Made by a program: the position numbers and the translations under genes. The notes beneath the pieces were generated by a model. The model searched no databases, was not told the DNA's origin, and saw only the letters and a list, made by a program, of their open reading frames with translations. A stretch of DNA of 41,213 nucleotides from Chloroflexota bacterium (GTDB lineage Bacteria > Chloroflexota > Dehalococcoidia > JACPQK01): assembly GCA_016190505.1 (NCBI GenBank), contig JACPQM010000099.1, positions 1 to 41,213 of the forward strand, written 5' to 3'. Positions 7,222 to 13,114 of the stretch are shown here, one piece after another; positions within the stretch are counted from its first letter, which is position 1, and each line of letters starts with the position of its first letter.

Positions 7222-7647
7222 TTGTACCGGCACATCCTAGTCGCCGTCGACGGTTCGGCGTCCTCGCGCAGAGCCCTGGACCTGGCCTTGGCGCTGGCCC
7301 AGGCCCTGAATGCCAAGCTCTCACTGGTCTCGGTGGAGGAGGAGCTACCTCACTTTCCGGGCGAGGTGGGCGAGTTGAAGGAAGAGAAGCAGCGCCAGAA
7401 CGAGTACTGCCGCAGAATCCAACGAGAGGCCCACGAGACGGCGAAGCTGCGCGGCATTCTATTCGCCAGCGCAGATATCCTGACCGGCCATGCAACCCGC
7501 CGCATTGTGGAGCATGCGAGAGCGGTAGGTTGCGACCTTGTGGTCCTGGGCCACAGCGGGCGCTCCGGCGCTTGGGCCAACCTGCTGGGCAACACGGCAG
7601 AGCGGGTCAGCCGGCATGCCCACTGTAGCGTCTTGATCGTCCGGTAG
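7222..7647 (+). CDS. Universal stress protein (UspA family)
   Basis: This 141-residue single-domain protein has the Usp N-terminal strand ILVAVDGSASSRRALDLAL and the late nucleotide-loop region DLVVLGHSGRSGAWANLLGNTAERV, near the G-x2-G-x9-G(S/T) pattern but with N-T instead of G-S. That change makes ATP binding uncertain. The start is a TTG at 7222, in phase with the conserved YRHILVAVDGS. It begins 37 bases after the antiporter and is probably cotranscribed under the fluoride switch, possibly as a regulatory or stress partner of the transporter. Confidence 0.85.
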   Translation: MYRHILVAVDGSASSRRALDLALALAQALNAKLSLVSVEEELPHFPGEVGELKEEKQRQNEYCRRIQREAHETAKLRGILFASADILTGHATRRIVEHARAVGCDLVVLGHSGRSGAWANLLGNTAERVSRHAHCSVLIVR

Positions 7648-7670
7648 CCAACTGGAAAGACCGCCTGGTG

Positions 7671-7676
7671 TATACT
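7671..7676 (+). promoter_or_regulatory. Probable -10 element for the first YciI-like pair
   Basis: TATACT lies 30 bases before the ATG of the first YciI-like gene. The same hexamer recurs at 8365-8370, 28 bases before the third gene, so each two-gene unit appears to have its own promoter. No good -35 is seen. Confidence 0.45.
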
Positions 7677-7705
7677 ATCGTTTATCTCTTTCTGGGAGGT
7701 GGAGC

Positions 7706-7987
7706 ATGGCAGAGCCCAAGCAGCTTTTTATTGACCTGCGCACTGCCGTCGGTACCGCCGATGCCCGGCAGGCCCTGCGAGAGCAGCATGCCCGTTGGCT
7801 CCAGCCCCTGGTGGACCAGGGCAAGGTAATCATGGGCGGGGCACTGGCCGATGGGACCGGCGGAGTCATCATCTTCGAAGTGTCCGGACGGGAAGAGGCC
7901 GTGGCCCTGACCCAGAAGGACCCCTATGTGGTCAACGGACTGACCCGGTCCAACATCAAGGCCTGGACGGTGAGCTTCCACCAGTGA
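7706..7987 (+). CDS. YciI-like protein, type A, copy 1
   Basis: This is a 93-residue alpha/beta ferredoxin-fold protein of the YciI-like family. Conserved features are ARWLQPLVDQGKVIMGG (a histidine one residue earlier is a conserved family position), the strand GVIIFEV, and the QKDPYVVNGL loop with its DP pair. The biochemical role of such proteins is mostly unknown; some are muconolactone-isomerase-like dimers. The start ATG follows GGGAGGTGGAGC. It is most similar to the gene at 8398-8694, and the partner gene follows after 25 bases. Confidence 0.8.
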   Translation: MAEPKQLFIDLRTAVGTADARQALREQHARWLQPLVDQGKVIMGGALADGTGGVIIFEVSGREEAVALTQKDPYVVNGLTRSNIKAWTVSFHQ

Positions 7988-8012
7988 CGACAACTGCCAC
8001 GGGAGACCAGTG

Positions 8013-8309
8013 ATGCCTGGACCGACAGAGCTATTCGTGGACTTCCGGACGCCTGTCCCAGGCGCAGAGAAGGCCCTGGAAGCGCACATGCAGGCCCATC
8101 GCGCTTACCACGCGCGCCTCCGGGACGAGGGCAAGCTGTTGATGTGCGGCCCCCTGCTGGATGGCAGCGGCGCCCTGGTGGTGTTGTCGGTGGGCTCCCT
8201 GCAAGAGGCGGAGGCCGTCACCGGCAACGACCCGCTGGTGCGCCATGGTGTGTACAAGTCCAGAGTTATGGCCTGGAGCGTGCGCACTTCCAGAGAGGGC
8301 CTTCTCTGA
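8013..8309 (+). CDS. YciI-like protein, type B, copy 1
   Basis: This is a 98-residue YciI-like protein. HRAYHARLRDEGKLLMCGP, a glycine-rich SGALVVLSV strand and GNDPLVRHGV correspond to the type A landmarks, but the sequence is clearly different from type A and close to the gene at 8706-9002. The start is the ATG at 8013; a GTG immediately precedes it. As second gene of the first two-gene unit it could form a hetero-oligomer with type A. Confidence 0.8.
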   Translation: MPGPTELFVDFRTPVPGAEKALEAHMQAHRAYHARLRDEGKLLMCGPLLDGSGALVVLSVGSLQEAEAVTGNDPLVRHGVYKSRVMAWSVRTSREGLL

Positions 8310-8364
8310 CCCGAAATTTGGTTGATGACCACCACTGGGGCACCCCTACGGGGGACTGTTCGTG

Positions 8365-8370
8365 TATACT
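8365..8370 (+). promoter_or_regulatory. Probable -10 element for the second YciI-like pair
   Basis: TATACT in the same relative position as at 7671-7676, ahead of the duplicated unit. The preceding 40 bases contain a fragment of a GGGGCACCCCTAC-type repeat. Confidence 0.45.
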
Positions 8371-8397
8371 GCTGGTATCCTGCTGAGGGGGTGTTGC

Positions 8398-8694
8398 ATG
8401 GCCGGACCAAAGAACCTGTTCATAGACCTGCGCACCAGCGTTGGCTCTCCCCAGGCCAGGCAGGCCCTGCATGAGGCCCACGCCCGGTGGCTCCAGCCAC
8501 TGGTGGACCAGGGCAAGGTGATCATGGGCGGACGCCTGGCGGACGGGACCGGCGCCGTGATCATCTACAATGTGGCCACCATGCATGAAGCCGTAGCCCT
8601 GAACCAGAAAGACCCATTTGTGGCCAACGGGCTCACCGTGCCCAACATCAAGGCCTGGAACGTTAGCTTCTACCAGGTTAGTGGCAATCGCTAA
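8398..8694 (+). CDS. YciI-like protein, type A, copy 2
   Basis: This 98-residue paralogue of the gene at 7706-7987 shares LFIDLRT, HARWLQPLVDQGKVIMGG, LADGTG and QKDP. The start ATG at 8398 follows GAGGGGGTGTTGC. It carries five extra C-terminal residues. Together with the next gene it repeats the type A - type B order, so the unit was duplicated as a pair. Confidence 0.8.
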   Translation: MAGPKNLFIDLRTSVGSPQARQALHEAHARWLQPLVDQGKVIMGGRLADGTGAVIIYNVATMHEAVALNQKDPFVANGLTVPNIKAWNVSFYQVSGNR

Positions 8695-8705
8695 GGAGAC
8701 CCAAC

Positions 8706-9002
8706 ATGCCGGAACCTCGCGAGCTGTTCGTGGATATGAGGACCCCGGTCCCGGGGACCGAGAAGGTGCGGGAGACCCACCTGCCGGCGCACCGGGCGTA
8801 TCTGACCCGACTCAGGGATGAAGGCAAACTGCTGATGTCCGGCCCGCTGGTGGACGGCAGCGGCGCGCTGGTGGTCTTCTCCGCTGGCTCCCAGCAAGAA
8901 GCCGAGACGCTGACCAGCAACGACCCCCTGGTGCGCTACGGCGTCTACAAGTCCAGAATCATGGCCTGGAGCATTCGCACCTACAAAGAAGGCGTCCTCT
9001 AG
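8706..9002 (+). CDS. YciI-like protein, type B, copy 2
   Basis: This 98-residue paralogue of the gene at 8013-8309 shares ELFVD, RTPVPG, RDEGKLLM, DGSGALVV and NDPLVR. It begins 11 bases after the type A stop, behind AAGGAG. No terminator is visible directly downstream. The following spacer holds a GTAGGGGC-family palindrome at 9151-9189. Confidence 0.8.
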   Translation: MPEPRELFVDMRTPVPGTEKVRETHLPAHRAYLTRLRDEGKLLMSGPLVDGSGALVVFSAGSQQEAETLTSNDPLVRYGVYKSRIMAWSIRTYKEGVL

Positions 9003-9150
9003 CCGCGACCTGACCCCTGACCGCCTCAGGGTCCCTGTATTGGACTGATCAGACCGATCGAACAGATAAGCGGACCTGCCCTCCTTGATCCGCCATCAAA
9101 AACGAAGACCAGGAAAACCCGCTGCCTTGGGCACACCCCGAGATCCGGCC

Positions 9151-9189
9151 AAAGCGTAGGGGCGACCCGGCGGGTCGCCCCTACGCTTT
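9151..9189. repeat. GTAGGGGC-family palindrome with 18-base arms
   Basis: AAAGCGTAGGGGCGACCC pairs perfectly with the arm at 9172-9189 around a GGC loop. It shares its GTAGGGGCGACCC core with the element at 31660-31688. The long flanking match (AAAGC/GCTTT) could let it act as a transcription terminator-like hairpin downstream of the YciI genes, although it lacks a T run. Confidence 0.85.
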
Positions 9190-9266
9190 GCTGTTCCACC
9201 TGGGTGAGAAAACCGCCCGTTCGGGTAGACATAATAGGCGGCGGATTCTGGAGCTTCAAACCCCCC

Positions 9267-9294
9267 TTGACAAGACGCAGCCCCGATGTATAAT
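9267..9294 (+). promoter_or_regulatory. Perfect-consensus sigma-70-type promoter
   Basis: TTGACA (9267-9272) and TATAAT (9289-9294), both exact consensus, are separated by 16 bases. It is the strongest promoter match seen in the window. It drives a structured leader and two tiny genes, so the products are probably made in large amounts. Confidence 0.85.
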
Positions 9295-9309
9295 ACGGGG
9301 CAGTTGAAT

Positions 9310-9375
9310 ATGGGCGACGTACGGTTACGTAGTACCCTTAGACAGCAGGCGGTTAGTCCGCAAGTCACCTAGTGA
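9310..9375 (+). ncRNA. Structured leader resembling the ribosomal protein L10 leader
   Basis: Two elements resemble the L10 leader of rplJ operons. The first is a hairpin with GGGCGA, helix ACGTA/TACGT and closing CCC (9312-9337), laid out like the kink-turn stem. The second is the following TTAGACAGCAGG (9338-9349), close to the UAGACAGCAGG box of Firmicutes leaders, with a GCGG/CCGC hairpin behind it. An intrinsic terminator follows at once. No rplJ lies downstream here; only tiny basic peptides do. The identification is by remembered consensus and must be tested with a covariance model. Confidence 0.5.
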
Positions 9376-9408
9376 AAAACCCAGGAATGTTCCTGGGTTT
9401 TATTGTTT
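9376..9408 (+). terminator. Intrinsic terminator in the leader of the tiny-peptide unit
   Basis: AAACCCAGGAA and TTCCTGGGTTT form a tight hairpin followed by TATTGTTTG. It lies between the strong promoter and the first tiny gene, so expression must depend on read-through. This fits attenuation by the preceding structured RNA. Confidence 0.75.
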
Positions 9409-9430
9409 GTGCGAAAGGGGGTGATCGAAG

Positions 9431-9499
9431 ATGGCCAGCAAGGGCAAGCCCAGCAAGCCCGCAGCCAAGCCGGCGACCAAGGCGCCCGGCAAGAAGTAA
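9431..9499 (+). CDS. Tiny basic Lys/Ala/Pro peptide, copy 1
   Basis: This is a 22-residue peptide starting MASKGKPSK and ending in APGKK, rich in lysine, alanine and proline, with no hydrophobic segment. The ATG is preceded by AAAGGGGGTGATC (9414-9426), nearly the full complement of the 16S rRNA 3' end. A second gene at 9610-9663 starts with the same residues (MASKGKPS), so this is a duplicated real gene and not chance. The function is unknown. The composition resembles flexible tails of ribosomal or nucleic-acid-binding proteins. Confidence 0.6.
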   Translation: MASKGKPSKPAAKPATKAPGKK

Positions 9500-9609
9500 C
9501 AAGAAGCTTGAATGCCGGGCATTCTGCTCCCGGCACTTTGGGTTTGGGAGTATCCGGTTGTTCGAGCGAGGTCGCGGTCGGTCACTGTTCAAAAGGAGGT
9601 GATTCGCAC

Positions 9610-9663
9610 ATGGCCAGCAAGGGCAAACCCTCGGGGCCCGCAAAGCCCGCTCCCAAGAAGTAG
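9610..9663 (+). CDS. Tiny basic Lys/Ala/Pro peptide, copy 2
   Basis: This is a 17-residue peptide beginning MASKGKPSG and ending PAPKK. It is preceded by AAAGGAGGTGAT (9592-9603), a perfect 12-base complement to the anti-Shine-Dalgarno tail, with optimal spacing. A hairpin (TGCCGGG / CCCGGCA, about 9512-9533) lies between the two copies. A strong terminator follows at 9688-9727. The unit appears complete: promoter, attenuator, two peptides, terminator. Confidence 0.6.
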   Translation: MASKGKPSGPAKPAPKK

Positions 9664-9687
9664 GCAGTACCTGTCATAGTTAGGAAA

Positions 9688-9727
9688 AGAAGGGGGCCAC
9701 TCGTTAGAGTGGCCCCCATTCTTTTTT
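9688..9727. terminator. Strong bidirectional intrinsic terminator
   Basis: GGGGGCCACTC and GAGTGGCCCCC form an 11-base stem with a four-base loop. CTTTTTT follows on the plus strand and a CTTCTTTTC stretch on the minus strand. It ends the tiny-peptide transcript and probably also the minus-strand gene that stops at 9733. Confidence 0.9.
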
Positions 9728-9732
9728 GCCAA

Positions 9733-10017
9733 CTATGGCCAGTCGCGCATCATCTCCTTGAGGCGCTGGGCTAGGCGAGGGCTCTCCCGTAGCCTCTGGA
9801 TGAAGATCGGGCAGCCCTCCAGGACGGCGTTCTGCGCCACCGAAGCCATACCCGTGAGCAAGTCAGCCAGGGCCGCCTCGTTACCGGGCGCCTGCATGCC
9901 CCGGAGCTGGCGGTTGAGGTCCTCCGGCGTCACCCGCAAGGGTAGGGCGCACGACCGGTACCAGGGGCACTCGCGGCATTGGAGCAGGGCGGAGGCTTCG
10001 TCTATGATGTCAGACAT
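9733..10017 (-). CDS. Small cysteine-motif protein of unknown function
   Basis: This 94-residue protein has cysteines at 14, 17 and 23 (CRECPWYRSC) and 69 (EGCPIF), a C-x2-C-x5-C arrangement plus a distant fourth cysteine suited to one Zn or [4Fe-4S] site. The rest is predicted helical and charged. I do not recognise a family. The ATG at 10017 has only a weak ribosome site. It stops just before the bidirectional terminator and is probably transcribed alone. Confidence 0.65.
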   Translation of the reverse strand: MSDIIDEASALLQCRECPWYRSCALPLRVTPEDLNRQLRGMQAPGNEAALADLLTGMASVAQNAVLEGCPIFIQRLRESPRLAQRLKEMMRDWP

Positions 10018-10108
10018 ATCAAGGGATATGGTAGCCCTTTTGTGAGCAGTATGAAAGAGCTAACGACACGGGGCAGTGAACCCAACCTGTGTCTTTGGCA
10101 TAGTGCGG

Positions 10109-10582
10109 CTAAGAACGCCGCTGACGGTTCACCTGACCCATTTGAGACGCTTTTCTCATCCGTTCAGACCTGCGGCTCAGTGTCCCGTAAACGAATACGG
10201 ACGCAAGGCCAACTATGTCCAGCCCGGCGATTGCTACGCCTGCCCAGTCATGGCCAGTGTAGACGAGAAAAACGGCTCCGACCACCAAAGATAGCGTTAC
10301 AAAAAGACCGGCCCACAACCCACGGTCAGCTCTCTTGGAATCACCTACAACAACCGTCTTTTCGAGAAACTGACGGTGCTCAACCTGCTGTTCGGCCATC
10401 CGAAGGATGCGATTAGCGGCGTCCGGGATGACATCATTGTACTGCTGAAGCATGGCAGGAGGCGGAATCGGGCCATCATAAGACGCCTGAACGTGCGTCT
10501 CTTGCCGGACGACACGCGACTTGGTGCCTCGAGACTGCTGGTTGCTTTGGAGGGACGCAGAGTTCTTCTTGGGCTTCGCCAT
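10109..10582 (-). CDS. DUF2335-like membrane protein
   Basis: This 157-residue protein resembles predicted membrane proteins of family DUF2335. It has a polar N-terminus of about 60 residues, then IPPPAMLQQYNDVIPDAANR followed by a helix with AEQQVEHRQFLEK. Two membrane segments follow at about residues 90-109 and 114-131, with a basic tail. PPP-x-x-L-x-x-Y and AEQQ-x-HR are recurrent landmarks of that family, which is common in accessory regions. It starts 3 bases after the upstream gene's stop, so the two are one transcript. Function unknown. Confidence 0.7.
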   Translation of the reverse strand: MAKPKKNSASLQSNQQSRGTKSRVVRQETHVQASYDGPIPPPAMLQQYNDVIPDAANRILRMAEQQVEHRQFLEKTVVVGDSKRADRGLWAGLFVTLSLVVGAVFLVYTGHDWAGVAIAGLDIVGLASVFVYGTLSRRSERMRKASQMGQVNRQRRS

Positions 10583-10585
10583 TAG

Positions 10586-10804
10586 CTACGCAACGGGTTT
10601 GGGCACTTGGTCTTTGAAGGCTTCCAGAGCCTTCCGTATTGCGGAACCCACCACCCCCCAGTCCATCCAAAGAGCTACTTGGTCAGCTGACTGCTGGGAC
10701 GGCGACCGATTGTACTCGTTTAGGGTGTTGCCAAAGTCAAGAATGCGTGCCATGCCTTCCCAGAATGATGGCTCCGCGTATATGAAATCACTACGGGCTT
10801 CCAT
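10586..10804 (-). CDS. Small protein paired with the DUF2335-like gene
   Basis: This 72-residue acidic/aromatic protein starts MEARSDFIYAEPSFWEGMAR. The ATG at 10804 is chosen because GGGAGGTGAG lies 4 bases upstream; another ATG 9 codons earlier lacks one. No motif is recognised. Its tight linkage to the membrane protein gene suggests a functional pair, perhaps of phage or defence origin, but this is inference only. Confidence 0.6.
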   Translation of the reverse strand: MEARSDFIYAEPSFWEGMARILDFGNTLNEYNRSPSQQSADQVALWMDWGVVGSAIRKALEAFKDQVPKPVA

Positions 10805-11034
10805 TCGGCTCACCTCCCGCCGCAATCCCATTGTAGCCCACCAGACAAAGGCTTGTCCACGTAACGTACGACTTACGTTTCTGCGCCGCGAAGCAAAGGT
10901 TCCCGATCACTTCAGCATGTTATCCGGATAGAGCATACAGCACACTACAACTAAGCCCCTGGGAAGTCAAGGGATAGATGGCGGTGCAGAGTAGCCCATT
11001 GCCGTCATGACAGTCTGAAACGAGCGGCCATAGC

Positions 11035-11316
11035 CTACCAGGACACCACCCGCTGGCTCTCGAAGACCAGCCGGACAATGGCTTCATAGCTCAAGCCGGG
11101 GTACGTCGAACGGCCACCTCGGGCCTGGACGTCCTCGGCACCCGTCAGGACCGGACCGGAGAAATCCGGGCGGTCCAGCACCGCATCCTGTAGCAAGAGT
11201 AAGGTGACCTGGTGGCCGGCCGCGCGTTGGGCCCGGGCCACCGCTAGCGCCTCGCCATCCCCCACACGCCGGACGACATGGAGGATGGTCAACGGGCCTG
11301 CCGGCTCAGAAGGCAT
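11035..11316 (-). CDS. DsrH/TusB-like sulfur-relay subunit
   Basis: This 93-residue protein is at the 3' end of the sulfur cluster. The N-terminus LTILHVVRRVGDGEAL and the strand HQVTLLLLQDAVLD match the DsrH/TusB fold. It contains no cysteine, whereas many DsrH/TusB proteins have one near the C-terminus, so a structural role is likely. It overlaps the upstream DsrE-like gene by 11 bases, implying coupled translation and probably a mixed complex. Confidence 0.7.
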   Translation of the reverse strand: MPSEPAGPLTILHVVRRVGDGEALAVARAQRAAGHQVTLLLLQDAVLDRPDFSGPVLTGAEDVQARGGRSTYPGLSYEAIVRLVFESQRVVSW

Positions 11317-11665
11317 AGGCGGCCTCCGCCTGGGCCAACTCGTGGGCCAGAGCCTGCCGGTCCAATCTCTCGACCGAGGGGCGCAGGTCTGAAGCCTTCA
11401 AGTGACGGGCCTCCAGCGACTCCTCGTCGGCCACAACCCTGGCCCCCAGCATAGCCAGCGCCTCCATGTGCTTGGCGATGGGCTCGCCGCCCACCACCTG
11501 GGGCGCCAGGGGCACGGCCAGCCAGACGGCCTCACCCAGTAGATAGACGTTTACCTGGTTCTCCGCCAGAGTGAGACCCACCGCCTGGCGCAGCCCCTCT
11601 GCCGCCAGCACCGAGTTCAGCGGCGAACGCCGGATGATAACGGCGACGCGCTTCTTGTCAGGCAT
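11306..11665 (-). CDS. DsrE-family protein (DsrE/DsrF-like)
   Basis: This 119-residue protein has KKRVAVIIRRSPLNSVLAAEGLRQAVGLTL and VNVYLLGEAVWLAV, the Rossmann-like N-half of DsrE/DsrF proteins, which pass persulfide sulfur between carriers. No cysteine is present, so it lacks the catalytic cysteine of classical DsrE and probably acts as a structural or regulatory partner. The next gene overlaps it. A 96-base spacer upstream is made of interspersed repeat fragments. Confidence 0.7.
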   Translation of the reverse strand: MPDKKRVAVIIRRSPLNSVLAAEGLRQAVGLTLAENQVNVYLLGEAVWLAVPLAPQVVGGEPIAKHMEALAMLGARVVADEESLEARHLKASDLRPSVERLDRQALAHELAQAEAAYAF

Positions 11666-11761
11666 GAGGGACCCTCACCCCAACCTCATTCCTTATTCCT
11701 TCGGCTATGCTCAGGACAGGCCCAAAGGTAGAGGGGACACGCCCTTCCAGGTGTCTGCTGG

Positions 11762-12058
11762 TTACCCAAGGCAAATCACTCGGTCGGCGTCATGCACCAT
11801 CTGGGCCCAGTCTGGCTGGCCACCCCACAAGATGTAGTCAACCTTGGCCACCCCACGCTGGTGGGCATTGTGGGCACACAGCGAGACGTCGGCCCCTTTA
11901 TCGGTCAGGCCTTTGAACTGGTTGACCAGGTATACGGCATCCTCCATCAGGAAGATGCCAACCTGGTGGCCCAGGGCCAGGGCTGCCTCGGCCAGATGAG
12001 TCGCCGTGCGCAGGTCCTGGGAGCCGAAGCCCGAGAGCAATTGTATGGCTAGCTTCAT
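11762..12058 (-). CDS. DsrE-family protein with candidate active cysteine
   Basis: This 98-residue protein starts MKLAIQLLSGFGSQDLRTA. GHQVGIFLMEDAVYLVNQF and GADVSLCAHNAHQRGV follow; the SLCAHNA cysteine sits where DsrE/TusD carry the sulfur-transfer cysteine. The start ATG overlaps the stop of the preceding TusA gene by one base (TAATG), so the two are coupled. The pair DsrE plus TusA is a common sulfur-relay unit. Confidence 0.78.
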   Translation of the reverse strand: MKLAIQLLSGFGSQDLRTATHLAEAALALGHQVGIFLMEDAVYLVNQFKGLTDKGADVSLCAHNAHQRGVAKVDYILWGGQPDWAQMVHDADRVICLG

Positions 12059-12303
12059 TAAGTGGCCTTACGCAAGGTAATGGTCCAGTCGGTGGCGTTG
12101 ATCTTCTCCACGCCCAGGACCTGCTGGCCCTCGTTGGTCATGCTGCGGGGCACGTTGGTGGTGGCCGGTTCATGGTCCACAATGACCTGGAGCACCTGCC
12201 CCACGTCCATCTCCTCGAGAGCCAGCTTGGACTTGACGAAGGTATAGGGGCACACCTCGCCCTTCAGGTCCAGCTCAACATCTATCGCCACCGCTTCGGT
12301 CAT
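12058..12303 (-). CDS. TusA-family sulfur carrier, copy 1
   Basis: This 81-residue sulfur carrier has the characteristic LKGEVCPYTFVKSKLAL, where the CP-x-P-type cysteine (here C-P-Y) carries persulfide. VLQVIVDHEPATTNVP is the usual second block. The start at 12303 follows GGAGGAGAAC. It lies between a DsrE2-like gene (17 bases upstream) and a DsrE gene (one-base overlap). The cytoplasmic role is to receive sulfur from a rhodanese or DsrE-type donor. Confidence 0.88.
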   Translation of the reverse strand: MTEAVAIDVELDLKGEVCPYTFVKSKLALEEMDVGQVLQVIVDHEPATTNVPRSMTNEGQQVLGVEKINATDWTITLRKAT

Positions 12304-12320
12304 GTTCTCCTCCTGCCGTA

Positions 12321-12863
12321 TCAAACGAAGAGCGTGACCTGGGCCTGGGAGGCATACTCCAGGAAGGCGGCTGCCCCCTGGAGCTCGACGCCATCCACCA
12401 GGTCCTCCTTGCTAATACCCATGATGCCCATTGTCGTGGTGCAGGCGATAAGCCTGACCCGAAGCTGTTTGGCCAAATCGAGGAACTGGGGCACAGTGGG
12501 CATCTTCTGCTTCCGCATCATGCGGCCCATCATCCAGGTGGCCATGGCAGTCATGCCCGGTATGGCCCCCACGATGTTCGGTACGGGCACAGGCATGGCC
12601 GGGTTGGCCAGGGGTGGCACCTTGAGCCGGGCCAGCCTCTTCTTGTTCAAGATGTCCAGCCCGTAGAACGTGAAGAAGATGGCCGCCTCCTGGCCCATGG
12701 CTGCGGCTGTGGTAGCCAGGATGAGGGGCGGATAGGCCATGTCCAGGGTACCCTTGGATGCCACCAGCGCGATACGCTTGACCTCAGTCTCCTGGTGCGC
12801 CTGGGCGTGGAGCCGGGCAAAGGTCTCGGCATCCAGCAGTTGACTATCCTTGACTTGTACCAT
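12321..12863 (-). CDS. DsrE2-like peroxiredoxin/sulfurtransferase-fold protein
   Basis: This 180-residue protein has KRIALVASKGTLDMAYPPLI then GQEAAIFFTFYGLDILNKK, and near the C-terminus VRLIACTTTMGIMGISKEDL with a cysteine after a strand. This is the layout of the DsrE2 (DsrE/F-like, often membrane-associated) group. A hydrophobic stretch, IPGMTAMATWMM, lies in the middle. It is flanked on both sides by TusA genes with gaps of 2 and 17 bases. DsrE2-TusA-rhodanese sets mobilise sulfane sulfur in sulfur-oxidising microbes; which direction it runs here is not evident. Confidence 0.82.
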   Translation of the reverse strand: MVQVKDSQLLDAETFARLHAQAHQETEVKRIALVASKGTLDMAYPPLILATTAAAMGQEAAIFFTFYGLDILNKKRLARLKVPPLANPAMPVPVPNIVGAIPGMTAMATWMMGRMMRKQKMPTVPQFLDLAKQLRVRLIACTTTMGIMGISKEDLVDGVELQGAAAFLEYASQAQVTLFV

Positions 12864-12865
12864 GG

Positions 12866-13105
12866 CTATCCCCCTTTCCTTATGAGGTAGGTATAGACGC
12901 CCTGCGCTTGGCGGCTCTCCACCAGCGTGTGCTTCTGTGCCCGGCACCAGGCGGGGAAGTCGTCGCAAGAGGCAGGGTCGGTAGCCACCACCTGGAGGAC
13001 CTGGCCCGGCCGGAGCTTGTCCATGGCCAGGCGCGCCCGCACCACCGGCATGGGGCAGAGCTCCCCCTTGGTGTCTACCACCTGGTCAATACTCACTTCG
13101 GCCAC
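12866..13105 (-). CDS. TusA-family sulfur carrier, copy 2
   Basis: This 79-residue TusA-like protein contains DTKGELCPMPVVRARLAM, with the active C-P-M-P, and GQVLQVVATDPASCDDFPAW, the typical second block, here with an additional cysteine. A GTG start at 13105 lies 9 bases after the rhodanese stop. It is translated just ahead of the DsrE2-like gene, so it is a likely direct partner. Confidence 0.88.
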   Translation of the reverse strand: MAEVSIDQVVDTKGELCPMPVVRARLAMDKLRPGQVLQVVATDPASCDDFPAWCRAQKHTLVESRQAQGVYTYLIRKGG

Positions 13106-13114
13106 TGGGCTGCC

